Part shown: positions 16,524 to 25,462 of the stretch, piece after piece | Numbering within the stretch: position 1 is the first letter of the stretch | Layout of the letters: each line of letters opens with the position of its first letter | DNA from: Bhargavaea ullalensis | GTDB taxonomy: Bacteria > Bacillota > Bacilli > Bacillales_A > Planococcaceae | DNA length: 64,000 nt | Strand: one strand, 5' to 3' | NCBI RefSeq assembly: GCF_040545425.1 | Contig: NZ_JBEPLW010000002.1 | Translations under genes and position numbers: made by a program | Notes under the pieces: generated by a model | Database searches by the model: none | Seen by the model: only the letters and a program-made list of their open reading frames with translations | What the model was told of the DNA's origin: nothing

Positions 16524-17314
16524 CATTTCATCTGTTCCGCGATTCGCTGCATGATGCGGTCCGCGATGTTGACCTCGCTCGTGTCGTACAGGGAGCGGGA
16601 GCCGACGGGGTCTTCGATTTCGTTGAGGAGGAAGCCGCCATCGGGGAGGAGGAGGAAGTCGACGCCGATATAGTCGCTCTTGAGGGCGCGGGCGATTTTG
16701 GCGGCGGCTTCTTCCATGCCGGCGGTCGGGCTGAACGGATCCGCGCGGCCGCCGAGCGTGTAGTTGGACTTGAAGCCGTTGCTGCCGGTGCGTTTGACGG
16801 CGCCGACCGCTTCTTCGCCGATCATGAACAGGCGGACGTCGGCGGCGCCGGATTCGATGAACGGCTGGCCGATGATCCGGCGGCCGGCATGCCGCGAGAA
16901 GAACCAGCCGGCGTCCATTTTGTCCAGGCAGCGGACGACTTCGGTGCCGCCGTGCCCGTCGATCGTCTTCAGGACGGACGGGTACGAACGGATCTCATCG
17001 GGGTGGGCGACCCGCCGCGTCGGCACTGTCGGCAGGCCGAGCAGCAGCGCCAGCTCATACGTCGCATATTTGTCATTTGCCACGCGGTTCACCTGCGCAC
17101 GGTTGAACAGCCGGTGACCGGCCGCCTCCAGTTCGTGCGCAAGCTCCGGATCGCGGTCGCGGAACAGTACGAAATCCGCAGAATCCGGGATTTTCCCGCG
17201 CTCCGTGACGAGTTCAAGCCCGTGCCCCGCACGGTCCGCCGCCTCCTTCAGCATGCGGATGAACCCGGCATTCGTCTTTGCGTCTTCCGGCCGGTAATAA
17301 ACGACGCCGTTCAT
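16523..17314 (-). CDS. RimK-like ATP-grasp protein 1
   Basis: 263 aa. ATP-grasp features: VANDKYATYELALLLGLPTVPTRR where the central domain starts (near residue 80), VLKTIDGHGGTEVV as the ATP-binding lysine and Gly-rich loop, DVRLFMIGEEAVGAVKR, and the metal-binding end DFLLLPDGGFLLNEIEDPVGSRSL. Such proteins ligate a carboxylate to an amine with ATP. The resemblance is to RimK/LysX and to spore-associated YheC/D proteins; the substrate cannot be told. ATGA overlap with the upstream paralogue suggests a two-gene operon. Confidence 0.75.
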   Translation of the reverse strand: MNGVVYYRPEDAKTNAGFIRMLKEAADRAGHGLELVTERGKIPDSADFVLFRDRDPELAHELEAAGHRLFNRAQVNRVANDKYATYELALLLGLPTVPTRRVAHPDEIRSYPSVLKTIDGHGGTEVVRCLDKMDAGWFFSRHAGRRIIGQPFIESGAADVRLFMIGEEAVGAVKRTGSNGFKSNYTLGGRADPFSPTAGMEEAAAKIARALKSDYIGVDFLLLPDGGFLLNEIEDPVGSRSLYDTSEVNIADRIMQRIAEQMK

Positions 17315-18183
17315 CCGAGTTTCTCCAGTATGTACGCGATCATCCGGTCCGCGACGTTCACGCCCGTCACGTTCAAAATATTGCGGATGTGCGCGGCGGC
17401 ATTCACTTCGCAGACAACCGGCTCGCCGTCCGGCCCGAACAGCAGGTCCACGCCTGCAAACTCGGCGCCGACCGCTTCCGCCGCAGCGAGCGCCACCGCA
17501 CGCTGGGCTTCCGTCAGCTCGACCGGCTCCGCTTTGCCGCCGTTTGTAATGTTCGCGCGGAAATCGGTCTCCGAATGGCGGTACATCGCGGCCACGATTT
17601 CTCCGCCGACGACGTTCACCCGGATGTCGCGTCCGCGGCTGGATTCCACAAACGCCTGGAACACGAAATCCACGCCGCGCAGCGCATCGACTTTCTCAAA
17701 AAACGCCTCTTCCGTCTCGATCAGATACACCTTCGCGCCGAACGAGCCGTGGCCTTCCTTGATGATGAGCGGCAGGCCGAACTCGCCGAGCACCCGCTCG
17801 AAATATCCGGTGCCGGCAATCGTGAACGCCGGGTACACTTTCGGGGCGACGACCGTGCGGGGCATCGGCAGCCCGGCCGCCGCGAGCCGGATGTACTGCT
17901 TCGCCTTGTTGTCGCAAGTCTCGATCACGTCCGGGTCGTTGAACACCGGCACGCCGCACGACTTCAGCCAAGAGGCGAGCAGAATGTCCTTGTCCAGGAA
18001 CACGACAAAATCCGGGCGCCCCCCGGCCGCGAGCCCTTCCCGGAGATCGATCAACACCTCGTAATTTTTCCGGATCTCCGCCCGGACGCCCGCCCGATCC
18101 GCCGCCTCCGCGACGAGCCGCGCCTGATCTGCAAATTTATCTGAAGAGAGACTACCATTATAGATGATCCAACAGCTGTTCAT
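17311..18183 (-). CDS. RimK-like ATP-grasp protein 2
   Basis: 290 aa. ATP-grasp fold: CDNKAKQYIRLAAAGLPMPRT near residue 90, LIIKEGHGSFGAKVYLI as the ATP-binding loop near 140, GRDIRVNVVGGEIVAAMYRH, and the C-terminal DLLFGPDGEPVVCEVNAAAHI with the Glu/Asn metal ligands. It is a paralogue of the gene it overlaps. Start ATG 18183 has GGAGGAA upstream. Two adjacent paralogous ligases may form a heteromer or modify one target in turn; that is inference. No carrier protein gene lies next to them. Confidence 0.75.
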   Translation of the reverse strand: MNSCWIIYNGSLSSDKFADQARLVAEAADRAGVRAEIRKNYEVLIDLREGLAAGGRPDFVVFLDKDILLASWLKSCGVPVFNDPDVIETCDNKAKQYIRLAAAGLPMPRTVVAPKVYPAFTIAGTGYFERVLGEFGLPLIIKEGHGSFGAKVYLIETEEAFFEKVDALRGVDFVFQAFVESSRGRDIRVNVVGGEIVAAMYRHSETDFRANITNGGKAEPVELTEAQRAVALAAAEAVGAEFAGVDLLFGPDGEPVVCEVNAAAHIRNILNVTGVNVADRMIAYILEKLG

Positions 18184-18204
18184 GACGCTTCCTCCAACTA
18201 CTGA

Positions 18205-18213
18205 TGCTATACT
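18205..18213 (+). promoter_or_regulatory. folC extended -10 promoter
   Basis: TGcTATACT with the hexamer at 18208-18213; no convincing -35. It lies in the 77-bp gap divergent to the ATP-grasp genes, 47 bases before folC. Confidence 0.45.
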
Positions 18214-18260
18214 GAATAAATCAATTCAAGCTAATCTTACCACACTCGGAGGGGACGGCA

Positions 18261-19490
18261 TTGATTCCAAAACTGGATTTCTACAAAGAGAAGCACCAAC
18301 TTGAGTCAGCGGACGGGATCCGCCCGGGGCTTGAGGCGATGGAAGAGGCGATGGACGCGCTCGGTCACCCGGAAAAGTGCGGCCGCATCATCCATGTCGC
18401 CGGCACGAACGGCAAAGGCTCGACGGTCGCCTTCCTCGACTCGGTCGCCCGCGCACACGGCCTCCAGACGGCCGCCTTCACCTCACCCGCCGTCACCGAC
18501 CTGCACGACCAGATCAAAATCGGCGGACAGCCCGTCTCACCGGAAACCCTCGACCGGGCCTTCAGGGCAATCAAATCCGCGGGCCTGTCCGCCCGGCTGA
18601 CCGACTTTGAACTGCTGACGGCGGCCGCCTTTCTCGTCTTCAAAGAGGCGGGCCCGGATCTCGTTCTGATCGAAGCGGGGATGGGCGGGCGGCTTGACAG
18701 CACGAACGTCGTGGACCCGGCCGTCTCCGTCATCACATCGGTCGCAATGGACCATACGGGATTCCTCGGAAGCACGCTGGAGAAAATCGCGTCGCACAAA
18801 GCCGGCATTCTGAAATCGGGCCGGCCGGGCGTGATCGGCCCGCTGCCGCAACAAGCGATGGAGGAGACGGAGCGGGCGGCCGCGAAGACCGGCTCTCCCA
18901 TCCGGCGCATCGGCCGCGACTTCCGCCTCGATCAGGACACATTCACGAACAGCCGGATATTCCGCAATGTCCGTCCGGGGCTCGCCGGACCGCACCAGCG
19001 AGACAATCTGGCGCTCGCGATCGAAGCGCTCCTGCTGGCGGGAATTCCCCTTGAGGAGGAAGCCGTCCGAAAAGGGGCGCTCGGCGCGTCGATGCCCGGG
19101 CGGTTCGAGCAGATCCGTCCCGGCGTCTTCCTTGACGGCGCCCACAACCCTGCGGCCGCGGAGGCGCTCGTCGCCACGATCAGGGAATCGTTCGGAGAAA
19201 AGGCGAAAGCCGATTTCCTCATCGGCATGCTCGCGAGGAAAGATTATGCCGCAGTCATCCGCCTCCTCGAGCCTGTCGCCCGATCACTGACCTTCGTTTC
19301 ATTTCCGCACGAAGAAGCGGCAACGGCCGCACAGCTCGCGGAAGCCTCAAGCATGCCGTCTCGGCAACTGTCGCTGGAAGACGTACAGCAGGGAAAATGG
19401 GCGCACGGCGACGCCCCCGCCGTCATCACCGGATCGCTTTATCTGCTGTCTGAAATCCGGCCGTTTATTCTGAACAATCCGGAACTTTAG
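18261..19490 (+). CDS. folC: Folylpolyglutamate synthase / dihydrofolate synthase
   Basis: Mur-ligase-fold enzyme of 409 aa that adds glutamate to folates. The start is TTG 18261 with GGAGGGG upstream. P-loop GTNGKGST near residue 50, LIEAGMGGRLDSTNVV near 135, GPHQRDNLALAIEALL, and DGAHNPAAAEAL near 293 are FolC signatures. Position after valS matches B. subtilis. Confidence 0.96.
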   Translation: MIPKLDFYKEKHQLESADGIRPGLEAMEEAMDALGHPEKCGRIIHVAGTNGKGSTVAFLDSVARAHGLQTAAFTSPAVTDLHDQIKIGGQPVSPETLDRAFRAIKSAGLSARLTDFELLTAAAFLVFKEAGPDLVLIEAGMGGRLDSTNVVDPAVSVITSVAMDHTGFLGSTLEKIASHKAGILKSGRPGVIGPLPQQAMEETERAAAKTGSPIRRIGRDFRLDQDTFTNSRIFRNVRPGLAGPHQRDNLALAIEALLLAGIPLEEEAVRKGALGASMPGRFEQIRPGVFLDGAHNPAAAEALVATIRESFGEKAKADFLIGMLARKDYAAVIRLLEPVARSLTFVSFPHEEAATAAQLAEASSMPSRQLSLEDVQQGKWAHGDAPAVITGSLYLLSEIRPFILNNPEL

Positions 19491-19581
19491 CAAGAACAGG
19501 CAAGACAGAACCGGCGGAATTTGGTAGAGTTGAAGGACAGTGGATTCAATTTTCTGATCAGGAAAAAGGAAGTGATGCCGG

Positions 19582-21279
19582 ATGATTGATCCGAAACGCC
19601 GGATGAAAACCGCCATATTCATCATCTGGCTTCTCGTCGTGCCGGCCGGCTTCGCCTGGCTTGTCGTCAACCGGCCGGTGCTGTCGCCCGACTGGCCCGA
19701 ATTTATCGCCATCACGGTCCTGGCAATGGCAGCCGTTTACTTCCCGGTGATCCGGAACGGGATCCCGCTCCTCCTCGCAGGATGGCTGACGATCCCGATG
19801 TTCTTCGGGCACGGGGTGCTCGCGGAAGCCGCCATCATGCAGGCGGCGCTCCTTGCGGCAATCCCGCTGAACCGGAGCGCGCCGGATCCCGTTCACCGGT
19901 TTTTCTTCAACTCGCTCATGTTCTTTCTCCTGTCCATCGCGTCTGCAGGTGCGTTCCGGCTGGCGGGCGGTGAAATCGGCACGACCGGGCTGTTCACGCT
20001 CATCCTGCCGGCCGTCGCCTATACGGCCGTCCACGCGGCTGGGAACACGGTGCTCCTTCATGTCTACCAATATCTGTCGGGAATCCGATTGCCGCTCTGG
20101 TCGCAGGTGAACCGGCAGGATGCCCTTACGGCGCTGGCCGTTTTCCCGCTTGCACTCGCCCATTACTATTTGTATGAGCAGATCGGCCACTGGAGCCTGC
20201 CGCTCCTCGCCGTCCCGTTTTTCGCGGTGACGCTGCTCGTCCGGCTGTACGACGCATCCGAACGCGTGAACACGATGCTGATGAAAACGGTCAGCCTTGG
20301 CCACGAACTGTCGGGCAAGCTCACCCAGCCGGAGGTGCTGGACTTGTTCGCAGAGCGCGTATCGGCCCTTCTGCCGGTCGACTATCTGTATATATTTGAC
20401 GTCCGCAACGGCCGAGTCGAACCGCTGAAAGTGAAGGAAGAAGGCCGGTTCGTCGACATCCGGCTCCAAAAAGACGTCCCCGAAGAAGGCATCGGGGGAA
20501 TGATCTACCGGTCTGAAAAAGGCCGGATGTTCGGCAGCCAGTCGGAATGGTCCGTCTATGCAAACGACTATTACCCAGAGGAAGCCGAAAGCCTCATCGG
20601 CGTCCACATCGTCCGGAACAAAAAAGTCGAGGGGATCCTCGGCGTCATGTCCAAGCGCAAAAACGCCTACGAGGAATACCAGCTGCGCATCCTCGAACTG
20701 CTCGGCTCTTATCTGGCGGTCGCGCTGGACAAGGCCCGTCACGTCCAGCAGACCGTAAAGGAAAGCGAGCGGTGCGGACTGACCGGACTGTATAATTACC
20801 GCTACATGGAAAAGGCGATCCGCCAGCATGTTGAGCAGGTGAACAGCGGCGAACTCGGACGGATGTCACTCCTCATGCTCGACATCGACCACTTCAAGCA
20901 TGTGAACGATTCGTACGGCCATCAGGCGGGCAATGAAATCCTCGTGGAGTTCGCCGGGCTGATCGGACGCGCCGCCGACCCGGTGTGGACGGTGGCCCGC
21001 TACGGCGGCGAGGAATTCGTCATGCTCATGCCGGATCTGCCAAAAGACGAGGCATTCAACTATGCGGAAGAACTCCGGCGGGCGGTCGGCAGCCATCCGT
21101 TCTGCATCCGGGGAGAAGACGGGGAAGACATCCGCATTCCGGTCACCGTCAGCATCGGCATCTCCGCAGCGCCCGACGACGGGGAAGATCCGATGTCGAT
21201 CGTCCGCAACGCCGACCGGGCGCTCTACACGGGTGCCAAACAGGAAGGACGCAACAAAGTGGCGGTTTACACCGGCTGA
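19582..21279 (+). CDS. Membrane diguanylate cyclase (GAF-GGDEF) 1
   Basis: 565 aa. About six hydrophobic segments (residues 10-215), then a GAF-like domain (about 225-390), then a GGDEF domain. The GGEEF active-site loop is at 475-479 (RYGGEEFVMLMP) and the metal/GTP motif LDIDHFKHVNDSYGH precedes it, so the enzyme should make c-di-GMP. The usual RxxD product-inhibition site five residues before GGEEF is not present (RAAD lies eight before). Paralogue of the next gene. Its placement upstream of the pilus genes suggests a role in controlling pilus activity. Confidence 0.88.
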   Translation: MIDPKRRMKTAIFIIWLLVVPAGFAWLVVNRPVLSPDWPEFIAITVLAMAAVYFPVIRNGIPLLLAGWLTIPMFFGHGVLAEAAIMQAALLAAIPLNRSAPDPVHRFFFNSLMFFLLSIASAGAFRLAGGEIGTTGLFTLILPAVAYTAVHAAGNTVLLHVYQYLSGIRLPLWSQVNRQDALTALAVFPLALAHYYLYEQIGHWSLPLLAVPFFAVTLLVRLYDASERVNTMLMKTVSLGHELSGKLTQPEVLDLFAERVSALLPVDYLYIFDVRNGRVEPLKVKEEGRFVDIRLQKDVPEEGIGGMIYRSEKGRMFGSQSEWSVYANDYYPEEAESLIGVHIVRNKKVEGILGVMSKRKNAYEEYQLRILELLGSYLAVALDKARHVQQTVKESERCGLTGLYNYRYMEKAIRQHVEQVNSGELGRMSLLMLDIDHFKHVNDSYGHQAGNEILVEFAGLIGRAADPVWTVARYGGEEFVMLMPDLPKDEAFNYAEELRRAVGSHPFCIRGEDGEDIRIPVTVSIGISAAPDDGEDPMSIVRNADRALYTGAKQEGRNKVAVYTG

Positions 21280-21298
21280 CAAAAAGGGGGGGGACAGG

Positions 21299-23008
21299 GT
21301 GACCATCAGTAAACGGGAACGGATTCTGCTGCCGGCAGCCTGGCTGCTCATCGTGCCGCCGGGCCTGTTGTTTATCATGGCCAACGGCGGGTTCAATCTG
21401 TCGCCGGATGAATGGCTCACGGTCGGCGGCCTGGCGCTTGTCGCCCTGGTGACGTCCCTTTATCCGCTTTCATTCCAGAACATCACCGTGTCCTTCCAAG
21501 AATGGCTGCTCATCGCGATTTTCCTGCAGTTCGGACTCGGTCCGGAAGTCGCGGTGTCGCAGATCATCACCATTTCAACAATCATCGCCGTCAAAGGAAC
21601 CCTGCCGTCATTCCACCGGTTCACACTCAACTCGCTCATCTTCTTCGCAAGCTCGGTCATCTCGGCGGCGGCCTTTTACGCGGCCGGCGGAAAGACGGGC
21701 ATGCTTGATCCTGCTTCTGTGCTCGGATTCGGCGCGCTCTACTCAATCGTCTATCTGCTCGTGAACCATCTGTGCCTGTTCGTGGATTCCAGGCTGTCGA
21801 GCCGGCCGTACCAGTTCCGGTCGATCGAGACATTCTGGGACTTCGCCTCGCTGCTCGTCATCTTCCCGCTCGGGATAGCCGCCTATTTCATGGAAATGAA
21901 ATACGGGCTTTACGGAATCCTGCCGCTCGCCGTCCCGTTTTTCATCGCACTCGTTTTTGCGACCAAGTACAACACGACCGAATGGATCAACCGGCGGCTG
22001 TCCAAGGCATCCGAAATCGGCTACGAACTGGCTGACCGGCTGTCGCAGGGCGAGCTGGTGGAACTGTTCACGAAACGACTGCAGGAAATGGAGGAAGCGG
22101 ACGCCGTCTACGTCGTCGAATCGGCGGGCGGCCGGCTCGTCACGGTGAGCGCCTATGAAGACGGGCGGTACACTTCCGTTCCGAGGCTGTTCTCAATCTC
22201 TTCGGAAGGGGCACGAGGAGCCGGCCTCAACCGGTCCGCCGTCCGCATGTACAACACCGTCAAGGAGTGGCAGCGGGAACTGCCGATCCGGATGCCGGAC
22301 TGGATGGAAAGCGTCATGACCGCGCCGATCCGCCGCGATGAGGGGCTGACCGGCTGGGTGATCGTCGCCTCCCAGCGCCGACACGCATTCAGCCGGGAAG
22401 ACCGGCCGATCCTCGAACTCATCTGCACCCACTTCCGCGTCTCCCTCGACAAAGCGAGGATCCATGAGACCGCGCTCACCGAAAGCGAACGGTGCGCACT
22501 CACCGGCCTGTATAACTTCCGGTGGTTTGAAAAGGAACTGAACTACCAGATGTCGCTCGTCGGCGGCGGAGCGCTCAGCCGGCTGTCGCTCATCATGCTC
22601 GACATCGACCGCTTCAAGAGCCTCAACGACACATACGGACACCAGAGCGGCAACGACATCCTGAGAGGGCTCGCCGGAATCCTAGAACGCGAATCCACGG
22701 GGAAAGGGCGGGTTGCCCGGTTCGGCGGTGAGGAATTCGTCATCCTGCTGCCGGGCTGGCTGAAGGACGAAACCGCGGCCTTTGCCGAACATCTTCGCAG
22801 ATATATTGAACAATCGGTCTTTGAAGTCAGCCCGGATCTCGGGCCGGACATCAGGCCGACATTCGTCTCCATCACCGTGTCGATCGGCGTCGCCACTGCC
22901 CCCGACGACACGGACGAACCGCTGGGGCTCCTCCGAAACGCCGACCGCGCACTCTACGTCGGCGGCAAACAGGCAGGCCGGAACCGGGTGGGTGTGTACA
23001 GCACCTGA
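21299..23008 (+). CDS. Membrane diguanylate cyclase (GAF-GGDEF) 2
   Basis: 569 aa from GTG 21299, which follows a G-rich ribosome binding site 20 bases after the previous stop. Same architecture as its neighbour: N-terminal membrane block, GAF-like region, then GGDEF with LDIDRFKSLNDTYGH and GGEEF at 476-480. The canonical RxxD I-site is missing here too. The N-terminal and GAF parts have diverged more than the GGDEF part, consistent with an old tandem duplication with different sensory inputs. Confidence 0.88.
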   Translation: MTISKRERILLPAAWLLIVPPGLLFIMANGGFNLSPDEWLTVGGLALVALVTSLYPLSFQNITVSFQEWLLIAIFLQFGLGPEVAVSQIITISTIIAVKGTLPSFHRFTLNSLIFFASSVISAAAFYAAGGKTGMLDPASVLGFGALYSIVYLLVNHLCLFVDSRLSSRPYQFRSIETFWDFASLLVIFPLGIAAYFMEMKYGLYGILPLAVPFFIALVFATKYNTTEWINRRLSKASEIGYELADRLSQGELVELFTKRLQEMEEADAVYVVESAGGRLVTVSAYEDGRYTSVPRLFSISSEGARGAGLNRSAVRMYNTVKEWQRELPIRMPDWMESVMTAPIRRDEGLTGWVIVASQRRHAFSREDRPILELICTHFRVSLDKARIHETALTESERCALTGLYNFRWFEKELNYQMSLVGGGALSRLSLIMLDIDRFKSLNDTYGHQSGNDILRGLAGILERESTGKGRVARFGGEEFVILLPGWLKDETAAFAEHLRRYIEQSVFEVSPDLGPDIRPTFVSITVSIGVATAPDDTDEPLGLLRNADRALYVGGKQAGRNRVGVYST

Positions 23009-23058
23009 CCGCGTCCCGGCCTTTTTGTGTTTCGGCTGCCGAAACAGGGAAAAGGAAA

Positions 23059-23087
23059 ATGACAAACGATGTCGAATCTATCATAAT
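23059..23087 (+). promoter_or_regulatory. Promoter of the type IV pilus operon
   Basis: ATGACA (23059-23064), 17-bp spacer, CATAAT (23082-23087), 31 bases before the first pilin-like gene. Confidence 0.55.
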
Positions 23088-23117
23088 GATGAGAGATTAA
23101 GAGGAGCGATGGGCCGG

Positions 23118-23549
23118 ATGAAGAAAAATCACATCAACGAAGACGGTCTTTCACTGGTTGAAGTCATTGCTTCACTTGCACTGATCTCCATCATCATCAT
23201 GGGCGTGATGGCGTTTTTCACCACCGCCGTCAAAACGAATGACACGTCGGAAACCCTGCTGGACGCCTCTTACGTGAACCAGCGGTATATGGAGGAAATC
23301 TATCAGCTTGCCGACCACACAAAAGACAGCGAGAGAAGCGCCGAACTCGGCAGAGCGGGGTGGACGAAGGAAAACTCCGGCGGCGAACGATACATACGGG
23401 AGGCCTCCGGCTATTACCTTGAGCTGACCATCACGGGTGCCCAGCCCGACTCCACGCTCAAAAATATTCTTTTGAAAGTTTACAGGGACCCACAACATAA
23501 GAGGCTCGCCTCGCAGATGGAGACGAAAAGACAATGGGAACCAAAATAA
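23118..23549 (+). CDS. Type IV pilus minor pilin-like protein (PilV-like)
   Basis: 143 aa from ATG 23118; ATG 23109 is an alternative nearer to the AGGAG. A short basic leader ends in Gly, followed by the class III prepilin pattern G/LSLVEVIASLALISIIIM with Glu5 in place, then a polar C-terminal domain. The leader should be cut and N-methylated by the prepilin peptidase at 34885. It overlaps the next pilin-like gene by 16 bases. Family is inferred from the leader and the locus. Confidence 0.75.
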   Translation: MKKNHINEDGLSLVEVIASLALISIIIMGVMAFFTTAVKTNDTSETLLDASYVNQRYMEEIYQLADHTKDSERSAELGRAGWTKENSGGERYIREASGYYLELTITGAQPDSTLKNILLKVYRDPQHKRLASQMETKRQWEPK

Positions 23550-24028
23550 AAAATGAACGAGGAATGACACTCGTGGAACTGCTCGCCGCCCTCGTGCTCG
23601 TCTCGCTCGTCGTTGTCCTGATCAACACCGTGTTCGTATTCACCCAGCGCAATGCAGATTCGCTTTCCTCGGAAACCGATGTCCAGGCGAACTTGCTGCT
23701 CGGGATGAAAGTCCTGACGAAAGATATCCGTTCCACAGATATGGATCAGGTGGTTGTCGAAAAAAACAAACTGATCCTCGCAGGAACGGAATACACAGCC
23801 AAGGACGGCCGTTTGCTGAAAAACGGACAAACGGTCGCGGAAGACATTACATCGTTTGAGACCTGCCGTCCTCCTAGAAACGAAGTTTACAGTGAGGATC
23901 AGCTTGCCTGCAGGCCAATCGATACAGGAGATGCCGATAAGCAACGGGTGATTGTTATTCTTGAAGGACCGCCGAATCGGTCCGGAGAAAAACGGAGACT
24001 GGCCACAATGATCAACATGGAAAGGTAG
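23534..24028 (+). CDS. Type IV pilus minor pilin-like protein (PilW-like)
   Basis: 164 aa. The leader MGTKIKNERG is followed by MTLVELLAALVLVSLVVVLI, a prepilin helix with Glu5. The rest is a small soluble domain with two cysteines (in ETCRPP and LACRPI) that could form a disulfide. Probably part of the initiating minor-pilin complex. Confidence 0.75.
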   Translation: MGTKIKNERGMTLVELLAALVLVSLVVVLINTVFVFTQRNADSLSSETDVQANLLLGMKVLTKDIRSTDMDQVVVEKNKLILAGTEYTAKDGRLLKNGQTVAEDITSFETCRPPRNEVYSEDQLACRPIDTGDADKQRVIVILEGPPNRSGEKRRLATMINMER

Positions 24029-24037
24029 GGGAGTGCG

Positions 24038-25441
24038 ATGCGGCAATACCTAAATGATAAAGGGTATGCACTCGTCCTCGTCCTGCTATTTGTCACGATT
24101 ATTTCACTCACGATGGCGGGACTCTCTCTAAAGATGACCAACGACTTAAAGCAGACTGACAAGGAACAGGATTCCCAAGGAGCTTATTATGTTGCGGAGG
24201 GCGGCGTAGCGGATGTAATGCAGATGATTTCAGACCGAATTGAAGATATTGCTGAGTCTCAAAAAAGCGCTTCCGGTTTTTACAATCAGTTTGAGAAAGA
24301 GTTTATAAAGACCCAAAAGGTTGACGGCTTTTCTAAAAATAACGGCGAATCACCATTTGCCTATGTAACGATATCTAAAGCGGTCGGGAGCCCTCAGGGT
24401 CAATATCAAATTGAATCAATAGGTGAAATTGGTTCACGAAAGCGTACCGTCGCTGGCGCTTTTAAAATTGAATTCAAAGAAGGAAGCGGCGGTATCACCC
24501 TTCCACCGGGCATGGGCATATACGCCAAGCAAAAGATTGACTTGAATAATAATGCAGTCATTAACGGCGATGCCATTTTAAGCGGCAATATAAGCGGTGG
24601 GCTATCAATGGGGAATAATTCAGAAATCAATGGGACTGCTTATGTGCAAAGCGATAAAGTGGTCGATCGAGGCAATAAAGCGAAGGTCCAAAAGGTGATA
24701 GTTGGAAACCTGAGCGTCCCCGATTATCAATTGCCCGTTTTCCCGGCAAAGCCAAATATCCCCGCAACTAAGAACCTTACCATCTCTGGTAATAAGACTG
24801 AGCTGATCAATGGTGACCTGGCAGGTTACAACAATGTCAAACTTGAAAATAATGCGGTACTTACGTTTAACACGGGGAATCAGGACACGACCATTGTGAT
24901 GAACGACTTGGACATTTCTAATAGTGGCGTCTTGAAAATTAACGGCACCGGCAAAGTGTCGATCTACTTGACTGGGGGTCTATCACTGAACAACAATTCG
25001 GTGATTGAAGGAAAACAAACAAAAAACCTTACAATCTATATCGGGCCTTCGGGTAGAAAAAATAATCCAAGAGAAATAAAGTTTGGAAATAATTCAATTG
25101 TCACCGCTTCATTGTATGCTTCTGATGCAAACATAGAGTTTTCAAACAATGCCAGCATAGTAGGAGTGGTGGTGACTGGCGGAAAGTCCGTCAGGTTTTC
25201 CAACAACTCCACAGCTGACAGTCAGGATCAATCGACTTTAATTTATGCTCCTAAAGCGGTTGTAGAGGTGAATAATAATGCCGTCCTGTACGGTTCTATT
25301 GTTTCTCTGAAAACTACATTGGGCAATAACGCAGTGATCACTGCAAAGAAAGTGAACACAGAAGATAATCCCATCTTTTCAGGTGGCAACAACGCACCTG
25401 CGCACGCGGAAATAAGTTCGCCCAATATAAAAGAAAAATAA
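24038..25441 (+). CDS. PilX-like pilus-associated protein with Asn-Asn repeat beta-solenoid
   Basis: 467 aa. The N-terminus (DKGYALVLVLLFVTIISLTMAG) looks like a PilX/GspK-type helix without the Glu5 of ordinary pilins. From about residue 165 onward the protein repeats a short motif, [LFMV]-x-NN-[AS]-x-[IV], at least nine times (LNNNAVING, MGNNSEING, LENNAVLTF, LNNNSVIEG, FGNNSIVTA, FSNNASIVG, VNNNAVLYG, LGNNAVITA). That resembles a bactofilin-like or pectate-lyase-like beta-helix. It may be the pilus tip or a surface adhesin (inference). The gene is clearly more AT-rich than its neighbours. Confidence 0.65.
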   Translation: MRQYLNDKGYALVLVLLFVTIISLTMAGLSLKMTNDLKQTDKEQDSQGAYYVAEGGVADVMQMISDRIEDIAESQKSASGFYNQFEKEFIKTQKVDGFSKNNGESPFAYVTISKAVGSPQGQYQIESIGEIGSRKRTVAGAFKIEFKEGSGGITLPPGMGIYAKQKIDLNNNAVINGDAILSGNISGGLSMGNNSEINGTAYVQSDKVVDRGNKAKVQKVIVGNLSVPDYQLPVFPAKPNIPATKNLTISGNKTELINGDLAGYNNVKLENNAVLTFNTGNQDTTIVMNDLDISNSGVLKINGTGKVSIYLTGGLSLNNNSVIEGKQTKNLTIYIGPSGRKNNPREIKFGNNSIVTASLYASDANIEFSNNASIVGVVVTGGKSVRFSNNSTADSQDQSTLIYAPKAVVEVNNNAVLYGSIVSLKTTLGNNAVITAKKVNTEDNPIFSGGNNAPAHAEISSPNIKEK

Positions 25442-25462
25442 AAGTTGGAAAGGAGGCCCGCC

